A stretch of 64,000 nucleotides of DNA, from positions 186,001 through 250,000 of the forward strand of contig NZ_CP084627.1 of NCBI RefSeq assembly GCF_022878925.1. The letters run 5' to 3'. The translations under genes were made by a program, and so were the position numbers. The notes beneath the pieces are model-generated. The model saw only the letters and a list, made by a program, of their open reading frames with translations, did not search any database and was not told where the DNA came from. Below are positions 44,987 through 55,436 of the stretch, one piece after another; position 1 is the first letter of the stretch, and each line of letters begins with the position of its first letter. The stretch comes from Caballeronia sp. TF1N1. GTDB lineage: Bacteria; Pseudomonadota; Gammaproteobacteria; Burkholderiales; Burkholderiaceae.

Positions 44987-46876
44987 TTGATACCGCACGC
45001 ATTCCTGCAGGACCTGCTCAACCGCGTCGATATCGTCGACGTGGTGGGCCGTTACGTCCAATTGAAGAAGGGCGGCGCGAACTTCATGGGTTTGTGTCCG
45101 TTCCATAACGAAAAGAGCCCGTCGTTCACAGTCAGTCCGACCAAGCAGTTCTATCATTGCTTCGGCTGCGGCGCGCATGGCACGGCCATCGGTTTTTTGA
45201 TGGAGCATACGGGGCTGACGTTTCCAGAGGCCGTGAAGGACCTCGCGCAGTCGGCCGGTCTGACCGTGCCGCAGGAGCCGTCGTTTCGCGGCGGCGCGGG
45301 TGGCGCGGGCGGTGACGCCTATGCCAACGCGCCGAGCAAGGCCGTGAGCGTCGCGCTCACCGAAGTCATGCAGACCGCCTGCGACTTCTATCGCAAACAG
45401 TTGCGCGGCGCGCCTAACGCCATCGGTTATCTGAAAAAACGCGGCTTGACTGGCGAGATCGCGGCGCGCTTTGGCTTGGGCTACGCGCCCGACGGCTGGC
45501 AGAATCTCGAAAGCGCGTTCCCCGATTATCGCCATGAAAATCTGGTGGAAGCAGGGCTCGTAATCGTCAGCGAAAAAACCGACGCGCAAGGACAAGCGCG
45601 CCGCTACGACCGCTTCCGCGAACGTGTGATGTTCCCTATTCGAAATGTGAAGGGCAACGTCATTGGCTTCGGCGGACGCGTGCTGGACAGCGGCGAACCG
45701 AAGTATCTGAATTCGCCGGAAACGCCTTTATTCAGCAAAGGCAGCGAGCTTTACGGCCTTTTCGAGGCGCGTCTTGCCATTCGTGAACTGGGTTATGCGC
45801 TCGTCGTCGAAGGCTATATGGACGTGGTCGCGCTTGCGCAGCTAGGTTTCGCGAACGCCGTCGCCACGCTCGGCACGGCTTGCACGCCGGTCCACGTACA
45901 GAAGCTTTTTCGACAGACGGAAACGGTGGTCTTCAGCTTCGACGGCGACTCCGCCGGCCGGCGCGCCGCGCGCCGCGCACTCGAAGCCGCGCTGCCGCAC
46001 GCAGCGGACAACCGCACGATCAAGTTCCTGTTTCTACCGAAAGAGCACGATCCGGACAGCTATGTGCGCGAATTCGGCGCCGACGGTTTCGGTGAGCAAG
46101 TCGACCGCGCAATGCCGTTGTCGCAATTTCTGCTCAACGAGGTGCTGAACGACAAGGAACTCGACCAGCCCGAAGGCCGCGCGAAGGCCCTGTTCGACGC
46201 GAAGCCGCTGTTGCAGGCGCTGCCCGCCAACGCGTTGCGCGTGCAGATTCTGCATATGCTGGCCGACCGCCTCGCTACGCCGTTCACGGAAATCGCCGCG
46301 CTTTGCGACATCGACTCGCGTGCCGCCGCTGTCGCCCGCGCGATGGTGCCGAGAAGCGAACGCCGGCGTGTCACGGGTCAGGAACAGCGCGCGCTACGCA
46401 ATCTGGTGATGTATCCGGGCATCGCGGCATCGCTCGATCGAATCAGCGAACGCACGCTCGTCACCATGACCGAGCATGGCGAACTGTTCAGCGAAGTCAT
46501 CGCGCATGCGCGCGAACTGGGCGCGAGCGCGGAATTTCAGATGCTTTCAGACATCTTGAGAAACGCAGCAAACGCGCCCACCTACGAGGATATCTTCCAG
46601 GAAATTCTCGCCTATGATGAAAACGTGCGGGATTTACTGATGCGCGATCCGTCAGACGAGGACGCCGCGCAGCGTGTGGAAGAGCAGAAACGCCTGCTCG
46701 CCGAAGAGTTGCAGGCGACGGTACTGAAATTGCAACACGACAGTTATCGCGCGCGGCTGGATTTGCTGGCGCGGCAGCCGGGACTTTCGCCGGAAGAGGT
46801 GGCGGAGTTCTCGGAGCTGTCGGCGAAGATCGCGCAGATCAAGGCAGGACGGGCGGCTAGCCCTGAAGCCGGATAG
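44987..46876 (+). CDS. dnaG: DNA primase
   Basis: The replicative primase making RNA primers at the fork, 629 residues. Visible in order: the zinc-binding CHC2 domain (CPFHNEKSPSF and HCFGCG, residues ~38-62), the RNA polymerase core with TOPRIM motifs VVEGYMDVVAL and FSFDGDSAGRRAA (residues ~265-320), and the C-terminal DnaB-interaction domain. It begins with TTG 44987, which precedes the conserved IPHAFLQDLLNRVDIVDVV. It sits between yqeY and rpoD. Confidence 0.95.
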   Translation: MIPHAFLQDLLNRVDIVDVVGRYVQLKKGGANFMGLCPFHNEKSPSFTVSPTKQFYHCFGCGAHGTAIGFLMEHTGLTFPEAVKDLAQSAGLTVPQEPSFRGGAGGAGGDAYANAPSKAVSVALTEVMQTACDFYRKQLRGAPNAIGYLKKRGLTGEIAARFGLGYAPDGWQNLESAFPDYRHENLVEAGLVIVSEKTDAQGQARRYDRFRERVMFPIRNVKGNVIGFGGRVLDSGEPKYLNSPETPLFSKGSELYGLFEARLAIRELGYALVVEGYMDVVALAQLGFANAVATLGTACTPVHVQKLFRQTETVVFSFDGDSAGRRAARRALEAALPHAADNRTIKFLFLPKEHDPDSYVREFGADGFGEQVDRAMPLSQFLLNEVLNDKELDQPEGRAKALFDAKPLLQALPANALRVQILHMLADRLATPFTEIAALCDIDSRAAAVARAMVPRSERRRVTGQEQRALRNLVMYPGIAASLDRISERTLVTMTEHGELFSEVIAHARELGASAEFQMLSDILRNAANAPTYEDIFQEILAYDENVRDLLMRDPSDEDAAQRVEEQKRLLAEELQATVLKLQHDSYRARLDLLARQPGLSPEEVAEFSELSAKIAQIKAGRAASPEAG

Positions 46877-47292
46877 CGAGATGCTATAATAAAATGTTAA
46901 AAAGTAGTTGCTTTTTGTCAATTCCTCTCCCGTTTCGAAGGGCCAAATCCCTTCATTGGTGCGTGGAATAGTTAGCGAAGGAAGCAGGGAAGTTGCAGCA
47001 AGGCGCTGGCCGAATCGGCTGTGGGAATCATGTAAAAGCGGTGCGCAGCACGCGTTTGAGCATTGTTCCGACACGAAACGGACAGGAAAGCACGCCGACG
47101 TACAGACGGGCGCAAGGGAAGCGGCTGCTATCGTGGTGAAGGGCGTTTGACGAATTCGCCGTGATGAACCGCGACGGATTCAACCGCGATGGCGCCCCGG
47201 GCAGGGCACGCAGGACGATGCAGCGTGCGCATTTGGTATTTACGGTTCCATCGGCTGTTGTCCAGCAGCCGCGAGTCGAGACTAAAGCCTGT
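46877..47292. other. dnaG-rpoD spacer with probable rpoD promoter
   Basis: The 416 bases contain TATAAT at 46885-46890, overlapping the end of dnaG, which is a good -10 hexamer for a separate rpoD promoter. The -35 element is not clear. From 47161 the sequence is open in the rpoD frame, so part of it may be coding. Confidence 0.45.
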
Positions 47293-49353
47293 ATGGCGAA
47301 CTCCATGACGAAAAAGCTGAACGATGTACCCGTCGAAGACGACGCAACGCAAACCGCGGAGCCCACCGCCGCGCCTGCGGCGAAGGTCGAAAAGGCCAAG
47401 GCTCGCGACCGCCGTGCGAAGGAAAAGGCGCTTCTGAAGGACGCGTTCGCGTCGAGCGCGCCCGGCACTGTCGAGGAGATCGAGGAGCGTCGCTCGAAGC
47501 TTCGCGCGCTCATCAAACTCGGCAAGGAGCGCGGTTTCCTCACGTATGCCGAAATCAACGATCACCTGCCCGATAACTTCACGGAAACCGAGGCGATCGA
47601 AGGCATCATCAGCACGTTCAATGACATGGGCGTGGCGGTGTACGAGCAGGCGCCGGATGCCGAAACGCTCCTTCTGAACGACAACGCGCCGAACGCTTCT
47701 TCCGACGATGAAGTCGAGGAAGAAGCCGAAGTCGCGCTCTCCACCGTCGACTCCGAATTCGGCCGAACGACCGACCCGGTGCGCATGTACATGCGCGAAA
47801 TGGGCACGGTCGAGTTGCTGACGCGCGAGGGCGAAATCGAGATCGCGAAGCGTATCGAAGACGGCCTCAAGCACATGGTCATGGCGATCTCCGCATGCCC
47901 GACGACCATCGCCGACATTCTCGCGATGGCCGAGCGTGTGCAGAACGAGGAGACGCGCGTCGACGAACTGGTGGATGGCCTCATCGACCCGAACGCGGAA
48001 GACACCGACGGTTTTTCCGAACAGGAAGCCGAAGCGATAGAGACCGAGGACGTAGAGCAGCAATCGGACGAGGAAAGCGACGAGGAAGAGGACGACGACG
48101 ATGGCGCGGCGCAAGCCAGCGCGAACGCCGCCCAACTCGAAGCGCTCAAGCGTCAGTCGCTCGAAAAGTTCTCGCTCATTAGCGAATGGTTCGACAAGAT
48201 GCGGCGCGCCTACGAGAAGGAAGGCTACAAGTCGAAGGCCTATCTGAAGGCGCAGGAAGCCATTCAGACCGAACTCATGAGCATCCGCTTCACCGCGCGT
48301 ACCGTCGAGCGTCTGTGCGACACGCTGCGCGCGCAAGTGGACGAAGTGCGCCAGGTCGAGCGGCAGATTCTGCACACGGTCGTCGACAAGTGCGGCATGC
48401 CGCGCGCGGAGTTCATCACGCGCTTTCCGGGCAGCGAGACTGATCTGGAGTGGGGCGACAAAGTAGTGGCCGAAGGGCACGACTACAGCGCCGTGCTCGA
48501 GCGCAATATCCCCGCGATTCGCGAGCAGCAGCAGCGTCTTTTGGACCTTCAGGCGCGCGTCGTGTTACCGCTCAAGGACTTGAAGGAAACCAACCGTCAA
48601 ATGGCGGCGGGCGAACTGAAGGCGCGTCAGGCGAAGCGCGAGATGACCGAGGCGAATCTGCGTCTCGTGATTTCGATTGCGAAGAAGTACACGAACCGCG
48701 GCTTGCAGTTCCTCGACCTGATTCAGGAAGGCAATATCGGCCTGATGAAGGCGGTGGACAAGTTCGAATATCGGCGCGGCTACAAGTTTTCGACGTACGC
48801 GACATGGTGGATTCGTCAGGCCATCACGCGCTCGATCGCGGACCAGGCGCGCACCATCCGCATTCCGGTTCACATGATCGAAACGATCAACAAGATGAAT
48901 CGCATCTCGCGGCAGATTCTGCAGGAAACCGGGCTGGAACCGGACCCGGCGACGCTGGCCGAGAAGATGGAGATGCCGGAGGACAAGATCCGCAAGATCA
49001 TGAAGATCGCGAAGGAGCCGATCTCCATGGAAACGCCGATCGGCGACGACGACGATTCGCATCTTGGCGACTTCATCGAAGATACGAACACGGTGGCTCC
49101 CTCCGATGCCGCGCTGCATGCCAGCATGCGCGATGTCGTGAAGGACGTGCTCGATTCGTTGACGCCGCGCGAGGCGAAGGTGTTGCGGATGCGCTTTGGC
49201 ATCGAGATGAGCACGGACCACACGCTGGAAGAAGTCGGCAAGCAATTCGACGTCACGCGTGAGCGGATTCGGCAAATCGAGGCGAAGGCGTTGCGCAAGC
49301 TGCGGCATCCTAGCCGTTCGGACAAGCTCAAGTCATTCCTGGAAGGGAACTGA
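47293..49353 (+). CDS. rpoD: Primary sigma factor RpoD (sigma-70)
   Basis: The housekeeping sigma factor. From ATG 47293 (MANSMTKK) it has 686 residues. Visible are region 1.1 ([25 protein letters not shown]), region 1.2 ([21 protein letters not shown]), an acidic non-conserved insert ([11 protein letters not shown]), region 2 ([36 protein letters not shown]), region 3 and region 4.2 ([18 protein letters not shown]). An in-frame ATG at 47161 would add 44 residues of unusual composition; neither start has a strong ribosome site, so the start is uncertain. It is last in yqeY-dnaG-rpoD. Confidence 0.94.
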   Translation: MANSMTKKLNDVPVEDDATQTAEPTAAPAAKVEKAKARDRRAKEKALLKDAFASSAPGTVEEIEERRSKLRALIKLGKERGFLTYAEINDHLPDNFTETEAIEGIISTFNDMGVAVYEQAPDAETLLLNDNAPNASSDDEVEEEAEVALSTVDSEFGRTTDPVRMYMREMGTVELLTREGEIEIAKRIEDGLKHMVMAISACPTTIADILAMAERVQNEETRVDELVDGLIDPNAEDTDGFSEQEAEAIETEDVEQQSDEESDEEEDDDDGAAQASANAAQLEALKRQSLEKFSLISEWFDKMRRAYEKEGYKSKAYLKAQEAIQTELMSIRFTARTVERLCDTLRAQVDEVRQVERQILHTVVDKCGMPRAEFITRFPGSETDLEWGDKVVAEGHDYSAVLERNIPAIREQQQRLLDLQARVVLPLKDLKETNRQMAAGELKARQAKREMTEANLRLVISIAKKYTNRGLQFLDLIQEGNIGLMKAVDKFEYRRGYKFSTYATWWIRQAITRSIADQARTIRIPVHMIETINKMNRISRQILQETGLEPDPATLAEKMEMPEDKIRKIMKIAKEPISMETPIGDDDDSHLGDFIEDTNTVAPSDAALHASMRDVVKDVLDSLTPREAKVLRMRFGIEMSTDHTLEEVGKQFDVTRERIRQIEAKALRKLRHPSRSDKLKSFLEGN

Positions 49354-49432
49354 TCGGATCAATGGGCTTGTAATGGAAGGCGTTGTGAGGCAAACTCGCA
49401 AACCTTCAGTTGTTGCGCAACGTTTGTATTAG

Positions 49433-49461
49433 AGAAAGCGCCGCCATGGCGCTTTCTTTTT
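49433..49461 (+). terminator. rpoD terminator
   Basis: The 10-bp stem AGAAAGCGCC / GGCGCTTTCT with loop GCCAT is followed by a T run, 80 bases after rpoD. Confidence 0.9.
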
Positions 49462-49478
49462 GCCCTCTGCTTTCAAAA

Positions 49479-49555
49479 GGGCCGGAAGCTTAACTGGTAT
49501 AAGCTGTCGACTCATAATCGACCGATAGTGGGTTCGAGCCCCACCCGGCCCACCA
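49479..49555 (+). tRNA. tRNA with CAU anticodon, probably tRNA-Ile2 (lysidine-type)
   Basis: A full cloverleaf: acceptor GGGCCGG/CCGGCCC, D-arm GCTT/AAGC, anticodon stem GTCGA/TCGAC around CTCATAA, T-arm GTGGG-TTCGAGC-CCCAC, discriminator A and encoded CCA. The CAU anticodon fits either elongator Met or AUA-reading Ile2. The CGA-CTCATAA-TCG anticodon hairpin resembles Ile2 more. Position 8 is A rather than the usual U. It marks the core side of the integrated element. Confidence 0.88.
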
Positions 49556-50786
49556 GCATTCATTCAAATTATCAAACGGTTGGCGGTTTGCGTCCCTGAT
49601 GAGGGGCTTTTGGGGGACACTCCGGGGACAGTTGCGGGGACCATGTGGGTCACAATGCCCACTAGACCCCTTGAACGCTCGCCTCATTCAGCGTACCTCT
49701 GCGCCGCTTTGCCGTGCATCCCTTCCTGTGCGTTCGACGCCTTGTGGGCGAACACCTTGTTATCCCAAAAACAAACCAGCCGACAACGGAAAGTAGAGCC
49801 GCCGAAATATGGCATTTCCGCCAACGAATGGTGTCAGGGATTGCGTTCCACAACGTTTCGCCCCCGGTGATGATTTCGCGGATCGACAGAGATCATTCAC
49901 GGACACTAAAGTTTGGGGCCACTTGCTGCTATTTTCTACAATTGCATCATCTGGTTCAACAACGGGTGCCGATCCCCAAACGGCCACGTCGTAGGTCCGT
50001 TGTCGACCCACTTCGGTCGGATGGCCCGCTCTAAAGCGGTCACTCAGTCGAACAGCATCTTCCGAGCTGGAACACCATAAAGCGGACGCTGGCGACCTTA
50101 CCCAACGGCCATGAAGGGACGTTCGTGAGATGGGTCGCTTAGGACGTTTAGACGACGGGACTATTCCGCAAACGGCCGTTCAATTGTCAACAACTAGCGT
50201 CGCGTAATGAGCTTTAGCGGTCAGCGTGTTGCCAACCTTCTAGGCATAGCCCGGTGGTTCTGGTCTGCCGATTTCCACCAAAGCTGCTGGGAATCTGAAC
50301 ATGGATGTGACCGGGCCCGGCCAGCGACGGGGCTCGAATAACTAAACGCACCGACGCATGAATGTTTAGACGTCGCATCAAACGGTCATCACGACGCGCT
50401 TACCTCGCACGGATCATCTCGACCGCACCCGGTGAGTGCGTCGTCGCTCCGCTTGCGACATTCTCTGAGAATCAAAGGCGAAAACGACCTTCGTTTGGGC
50501 CGTCAGCACTAACCATAGATCCACTGCGATGCATCGGTCCCGCGCCTTCGTGGATGTACGTCAGGCAAGACCGAGACCCCAAAAACAATGTGTGCCACCG
50601 CACATTAGTGTCAAGATCAATATTGCACATACATGACACCTGCTTTCAAATCGCACACAGGCAGGTCTGCCAGATGCAAGATGAACGCTCTCGATGCGTA
50701 TGGCGCAGTCCTTTAGATTCAAGCTTCGCGAATAGAGTGGATAACTAAAAAATCCGTAACGAATCTGAAATATAAGGCGCTGTCCC
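49556..50786. other. Gene-poor 1.2 kb at the island edge
   Basis: No open frame here has a ribosome site or recognisable product. The first ~100 bases after the tRNA contain repeated GGGGAC words (49613-49640) typical of sequence next to tRNA attachment sites. The rest looks like decayed DNA. The M23 gene promoter should lie near its right end. Confidence 0.5.
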
Positions 50787-52736
50787 ATGACTTATACCAA
50801 ACTCTTGGTTTCGTGTACGCTATGCGCCCTATCTGCTGCCTGCGGCGGTGGTACAGATTCGACGGGTGATTCGAGTTCGTCTCCTTCCACACCTTCCCCT
50901 GATGTGCCAACTACAACGCAGCCCAAGCTCACCTCCACGAGTACTATTCCGTCGACTGGTGGAAGTGTGCAAATAGATAAACAGGTTTCTATTGTTGTCG
51001 GAGGCAGTGCGCTTTCTAAGGATGCTTCAATTGTCCTAACCAGAGGCATCGATGAAGAATCAACAAATACATTTATCGCTGGCACTTCAAACTTCGGCAT
51101 TTCTAACGCCGACGCGACAGTTGTGAAAGTCGACGTTGCGCCGGCGGAAGCGGTAACCGGCACGATGACGGCGAAGATCATCTTGCCTGATGACATTCTG
51201 GCCGACGCCGCAGCTGGTAAAACGATTGTCGCTTTCACGCAAGGCCTCGACTCGTCGGACGACCCGGATAAGAAGGAAACTCTGGACCAATTCGACATAC
51301 TGAACGGCGACTTCGACGCCGCAGAAAAAAGTCTCACGGTCAATTTGCCCGTCACTGCGTTCGACCCGTCCCTTGCTGATTCTGGTCACGTGGCGGCCAC
51401 ACTGCGACTTGTGGTCCTCACCGACGACGATCGAGGAACCGACGCTTCGGTAAAAAGCAATCAAAAAGTTGCTTTGACGTCCCACGCAGATGTTAGCCCA
51501 TCGGATTGTCCGGGTGATGCGTCCTTTGCCGCTCCACTGCAGTTTGGACGGAAAAGTCCGGCTTCGGGCGGGGCAGTAGCTTTTTACGATCCGACAGTAG
51601 CAGGCGTCGTAGGAACATTTTCGGAACCACGTCAGTGTAAAGAAAGCGACCGTACTACCAAAAAATTCCTTCCCGACGGTCAACCTGACATGAGGTGTGG
51701 CCATCAGGGCATTGATTTCTTCGCCGATGCAGAAACGCCGGTTTATGCAGTCGCGGATGGCTACCTGGAATCAGTCGGAGACGAAAACTACAAATGCGTG
51801 GACCCCAAGGGATGGAAGCCGTTGAAGCCTACAAAGATAGGTTCAAAAACGGATCCACAATATCGCCTAACGTTGGCTTTAACAGATGCAAGCGGCAATG
51901 TTACGGGACGCGTTACATATCGACATTTGACTCCGAACAAACTTAGTCTTGGATTGGATGTTCCGACATGCTACGAATTTGACAAGACGTCCAACACGAA
52001 AGTGTCGGTTAAAGCAGGTCAGCAAATTGCCGTCAGTGGCTCTTCCGGTGTGTCAGGGAGCCCTCATCTGCATTTCGAATGGGTACCAGGACATGTCCGA
52101 AACCAGCCTGCGAAAGGCTATAGAAATCCACTCTGCAAACTTACAAGCGTCTTCTACAGACTGAAATTTGATCCGGACTTCTCGAATCTCTTTTATGGAG
52201 ATCACGATCTTCACGGGCAATTTCCTATCGGCGTGCCGCATGAAGACTATCAATCAGATACCCAAGGGTCAGTTAGATACTGGGTCCGTCGCAACGCCCT
52301 TTCTCGGTCGCCCAACGTGTGCAGCACAACTGCTCCATATCCGTGCGATCAAGGGGGAAAGGGGTTTTTCCTGTCGGCGCTGTTAAATGCCACGACGGGT
52401 TCGTCTTGGCCAATAAGCGATGACCTTGTTACTCGATCCGACGGCGAGATGGGCGCCCTAGAATTCACTTCGGATAACAAAAGTCTTACTGCACTCAGCA
52501 ATCCGATGAGTCTTGCCGGAACGTCCGACTACTACACAAAACCACCGACAACAACATTTGATTCATTTTACTTTAACGTCCCATGCAGCGGAACTGTTCG
52601 CTATCACTATGGGGTTTCCGTTTTCCAAGACATGAAAAGAACGTCAAGGGTGTCATTCGCGGTAGCTGAAAACGGAATAATTTCCAACACGAACAGTACA
52701 AGTACCGTTTGCGCGCAACAGATAGCGCAACAGTGA
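50787..52736 (+). CDS. M23-family peptidase, predicted lipoprotein
   Basis: A 649-residue secreted protein. The N terminus MTYTKLLVSCTLCALSAAC is a lipoprotein-like signal with Cys19, followed by a Ser/Thr/Pro linker (residues ~20-55) and a beta-rich domain (~56-215). The catalytic M23 (LytM-like) domain spans ~300-435 with all zinc-site residues: His306 and Asp310 in GHQGIDF, His380 in YRHL, and HLHF (His427, His429). A further ~200-residue C-terminal domain is unrecognised. M23 enzymes cut peptidoglycan cross-links. GC content is visibly lower than the core, suggesting transfer. Confidence 0.82.
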   Translation: MTYTKLLVSCTLCALSAACGGGTDSTGDSSSSPSTPSPDVPTTTQPKLTSTSTIPSTGGSVQIDKQVSIVVGGSALSKDASIVLTRGIDEESTNTFIAGTSNFGISNADATVVKVDVAPAEAVTGTMTAKIILPDDILADAAAGKTIVAFTQGLDSSDDPDKKETLDQFDILNGDFDAAEKSLTVNLPVTAFDPSLADSGHVAATLRLVVLTDDDRGTDASVKSNQKVALTSHADVSPSDCPGDASFAAPLQFGRKSPASGGAVAFYDPTVAGVVGTFSEPRQCKESDRTTKKFLPDGQPDMRCGHQGIDFFADAETPVYAVADGYLESVGDENYKCVDPKGWKPLKPTKIGSKTDPQYRLTLALTDASGNVTGRVTYRHLTPNKLSLGLDVPTCYEFDKTSNTKVSVKAGQQIAVSGSSGVSGSPHLHFEWVPGHVRNQPAKGYRNPLCKLTSVFYRLKFDPDFSNLFYGDHDLHGQFPIGVPHEDYQSDTQGSVRYWVRRNALSRSPNVCSTTAPYPCDQGGKGFFLSALLNATTGSSWPISDDLVTRSDGEMGALEFTSDNKSLTALSNPMSLAGTSDYYTKPPTTTFDSFYFNVPCSGTVRYHYGVSVFQDMKRTSRVSFAVAENGIISNTNSTSTVCAQQIAQQ

Positions 52737-53262
52737 TTTGTGTTTCTGGAAATACTTTTGTGGAAATGAAACTCCTATACGGAAAATACTGCATGCGCGG
52801 CACCAAATGCGCCATGATCGCGGCAATGAGTGTGCTGACGAGGGATGCTCATGTCGGGCAGCGCGATGTCGCCACTGTCTGCAAACCGCCACGTTGCCAG
52901 TGTGAGACTCTGTCTGTCTAGGCCGTCGGCTATGGCCGACGACCCGCTAGGGGACCAGCAGGATCGAGCGGAGGTTGTACCTCGCAAACGGCCATTAGGG
53001 GCGTGTCGAGCGACCGGCAGTTGCGGGTCGGGATGAGCCCCTCCGAGCTACGAACTCATCGCCGCAAAGCGTTCAATGGTGTCTGGCTGCCCGACAACGG
53101 CCACTCGCCAACGCGAAGCCCCGACCCCAAGCCGCCATTCAGATCACTGCACCAGCAGCGGCCGCTCACGAGTTAGTATGAGACGTCCGACTGCGCGTGT
53201 CGTCTCTACCTCCAGCCCGCGAGGACGCACGCCAGTAGCGTCTGCCAAGCAGCGGGGACCTG
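52737..53262. other. Gene-free stretch between cargo genes
   Basis: No supportable gene. It contains AAACGGCCATTAGG and CAACGGCCACTCGC, variants of a word that recurs in other noncoding parts of the island. Confidence 0.45.
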
Positions 53263-54963
53263 TCAGACGATAGTGCCCGAAGGCTCCGCGACCGCAGGGT
53301 CTTCAGTCGGCTTCACAGGTATCTTGTCCTTAAAATCGCCGAAGTACGGTCGCACGGCTTCCCGAATCGCGTGCACGCCATCACCGCTCGCAATTCGCAG
53401 CACGAGCGCCGGAAGCTCCTTATTTGCAAGGCCAATCGTGGCTCCGATTTGCGAGGCCAACGATTTTCGATTGTAATATTTAAGTAGTCCGTTGTAGTCG
53501 TTTTGGGAAATCAACGAAACAAACAATCCCTCTGTTTCGGAATATAGAACGGAAACATCAATGTCCGCTACCGTCTGCTTGACCGCGTCGTCGAGGGCAC
53601 CCGGACCCTTCGCCTTAACGTCGAAAAGATTCAAACGATATTTGATCTCGGCGGCAACGCGCATCGAAACCTGCGTCTCGAGTTCCGCGTTCAGACGTTC
53701 GAAGGCGAGTTTGACGATCTTATCGAAATCAATCTGTGCATCTCTTGCCAAGCGCGTCGAGCAGAGCGCTAAGACTTCCCGGGTGCAAAAGAGATTTTCG
53801 ACTTCTGCCACGTCGAGCACATGGATGCCGTCCTTTCCAAGTGCCTGTATTTCTTCATCGCCTCGCCGGTCACGGTCTATAACGCCTACTATGTCGAGGT
53901 GATGAAATTGCTTGTTATCTCGAAGCGCACGGACGCCTGCGATAACGGCACTGCAACTGCCTCGTGGCATTACAAGGCACTCAGGTAGAAGCGCACGATA
54001 CAGAGCAACGTCGTGGCTGCCGTTGTCGCCTTCGACGAACACGACCGGTTTGCGACTTCCCATGATTTCAAGTAGCAGGTCGTCCGGCATGTCGTCAACG
54101 TCGTCGATTGTGGCCCAGTCCCAAGATGCGCCGTCGAAGCCTTTCAGCCAGAGCTTCGTTGCCGCAACCTGCGAAGCAGCAAAGTCAACGTCATGTGTTA
54201 TGTAAACGAAAAGACAATCTGCCCGCAAGTTTTCAATCGCATTCCATAAGGGCGATTGCAGCGATTTATGCAGATGAACTTCCGGCTCGTCTACGATGAT
54301 GATTCCGCTCTTTGGAGCTGCCAGACATTGACCAACCAAATAGAAAAGAACGCGCTCGCCGTCGCTCATCTGAGAAGCTTTGTAGGGCGTGCCGTCAGAG
54401 TTTGCGATCTTGGTATGTAGTTCTGCTCCGCCGAGCACCAGTTCGCGATGGGGTAAAAGCGTCTCCCACAAATTTTTGATCTGTTCAAGCTTCGTAACTG
54501 GCGGGGGTATTCGTTTTTCAGATAGCCGTGAGTCAGCTAGGTACTTCGCGCTCACGTCGGCCTGCTCGGAAAACAGGTAAACCATCAATTTAGGGAAATC
54601 GTTAAGTATGTGAACCGGCCCATTGCTGGCCCAGCGGTTGCCCAACTTGTATCCTGCGGGATTTTGGTTCTCCGTCGCCTTGCCATAGCCGTAGATTAAA
54701 TCGGACTCTGCAATCGTGAGAGAAATAAGCTGCGAGCTATCGGGCATGGTCAACGATCTTTGTGCAGATACACGAAGCGTTGATTCCTTCTGCGGCGAAT
54801 ATAGATCGATCCACGTGCCCAAACGGGTCTTCCCGCTACCGTTCGCGCCTACAATCACCACCGACTTCTGTACGTCAAGGGCCGTGCACTTATCGGCAGG
54901 CCATTCACTGTTTTGGTCAAACGCCACACCGGCTTTCGGCAAGACGAACGTTCGCGATTGCAT
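53263..54963 (-). CDS. AAA ATPase-TOPRIM (DUF4435-like) fusion, candidate phage-defence protein
   Basis: A 566-residue fusion. The N-terminal ABC/SMC-like ATPase (AAA_15/21 type) has Walker A GANGSGKT (39-46), signature MSDGERVLF (199-207), Walker B IIIVDEPEVH (221-230) and H-loop YITHD (His257). From about residue 300 a TOPRIM/DUF4435-like domain follows: VVFVEGD (Glu311), VIDRDRRGD (Asp363, Asp365) and EVENLF (Glu389). Fused AAA plus TOPRIM(DUF4435) matches the one-gene form of the PARIS system (AriA-AriB) or OLD-like nucleases; the exact family is inferred. ATG 54963 follows GAGGAGA, nine codons inside the open frame. It sits alone in the cargo zone. Confidence 0.82.
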   Translation of the reverse strand: MQSRTFVLPKAGVAFDQNSEWPADKCTALDVQKSVVIVGANGSGKTRLGTWIDLYSPQKESTLRVSAQRSLTMPDSSQLISLTIAESDLIYGYGKATENQNPAGYKLGNRWASNGPVHILNDFPKLMVYLFSEQADVSAKYLADSRLSEKRIPPPVTKLEQIKNLWETLLPHRELVLGGAELHTKIANSDGTPYKASQMSDGERVLFYLVGQCLAAPKSGIIIVDEPEVHLHKSLQSPLWNAIENLRADCLFVYITHDVDFAASQVAATKLWLKGFDGASWDWATIDDVDDMPDDLLLEIMGSRKPVVFVEGDNGSHDVALYRALLPECLVMPRGSCSAVIAGVRALRDNKQFHHLDIVGVIDRDRRGDEEIQALGKDGIHVLDVAEVENLFCTREVLALCSTRLARDAQIDFDKIVKLAFERLNAELETQVSMRVAAEIKYRLNLFDVKAKGPGALDDAVKQTVADIDVSVLYSETEGLFVSLISQNDYNGLLKYYNRKSLASQIGATIGLANKELPALVLRIASGDGVHAIREAVRPYFGDFKDKIPVKPTEDPAVAEPSGTIV

Positions 54964-55436
54964 CCGTATCTCCTCTGTGCTGTTTCGCATGGGCAGGAAA
55001 ACTCTGGGGTTTCAATTTAATTTCCTGTAACGGAGGCATCGTAACCTCTTACGGATGTCCCAATGGAATCGGCAAGTCGAGAAAGCTCCAAGAGGCGATT
55101 TTCCTCCAGCCCGCGGAATGAATGGCTGGTTTCTCAGAAGGAGCAGTCCCCACGAGCGACCTAGCAACGGCGAAGGTGAACGACTGTTCGTGGCCGGATT
55201 GAGGCTGTGCCCTCGGCAATTTGCGCGCCGCAAAGCGGCCATTCAGCGACAGGAAACGGGAGCTTGGTTGGTCGAACTGGATGCCGCTCTCGACTGGCGG
55301 CTCCTGGCCGAGAACTGCCAAAGTCGGACGACGTCCATTGCCACTTTTTCAGCCGCTCACGGATATCGATATAGCCGTTCGCGCTCGCTAATCGGAACGG
55401 GAGTGAATATGTGAATTTCGTTGCTTCAATAAGCGG
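54964..55436. other. Spacer between defence candidate and integrase
   Basis: No convincing gene in 473 bases. It would hold an attachment site if the recombination module were a separate insertion, but I found no repeat that proves it. AAAGCGGCCATTCAG occurs at about 55233. Confidence 0.4.

Noticed and set aside
49490..49687. Minus-strand open frame covering the tRNA, possibly an integrase remnant
   Set aside because: The only striking part is the antisense translation of the tRNA itself, and no integrase motif is present.
50300..50335. GGGGCTCGAA plus CCCGGCC, an inverted partial match to the tRNA 3' end, as a possible att site
   Set aside because: Only about ten contiguous bases match, in inverted orientation, and the spacing differs. 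A true attR should be a longer direct repeat.
50362..50748. A 128-codon open frame in the gene-poor island edge
   Set aside because: No ribosome site, no recognisable fold and composition unlike neighbouring genes.
55012..55321. Overlapping minus-strand frames of 76 and 90 codons before the integrase
   Set aside because: Two frames share the same stretch with Arg/Ser/Leu-rich composition. They look like translations of noncoding repeat-like DNA.
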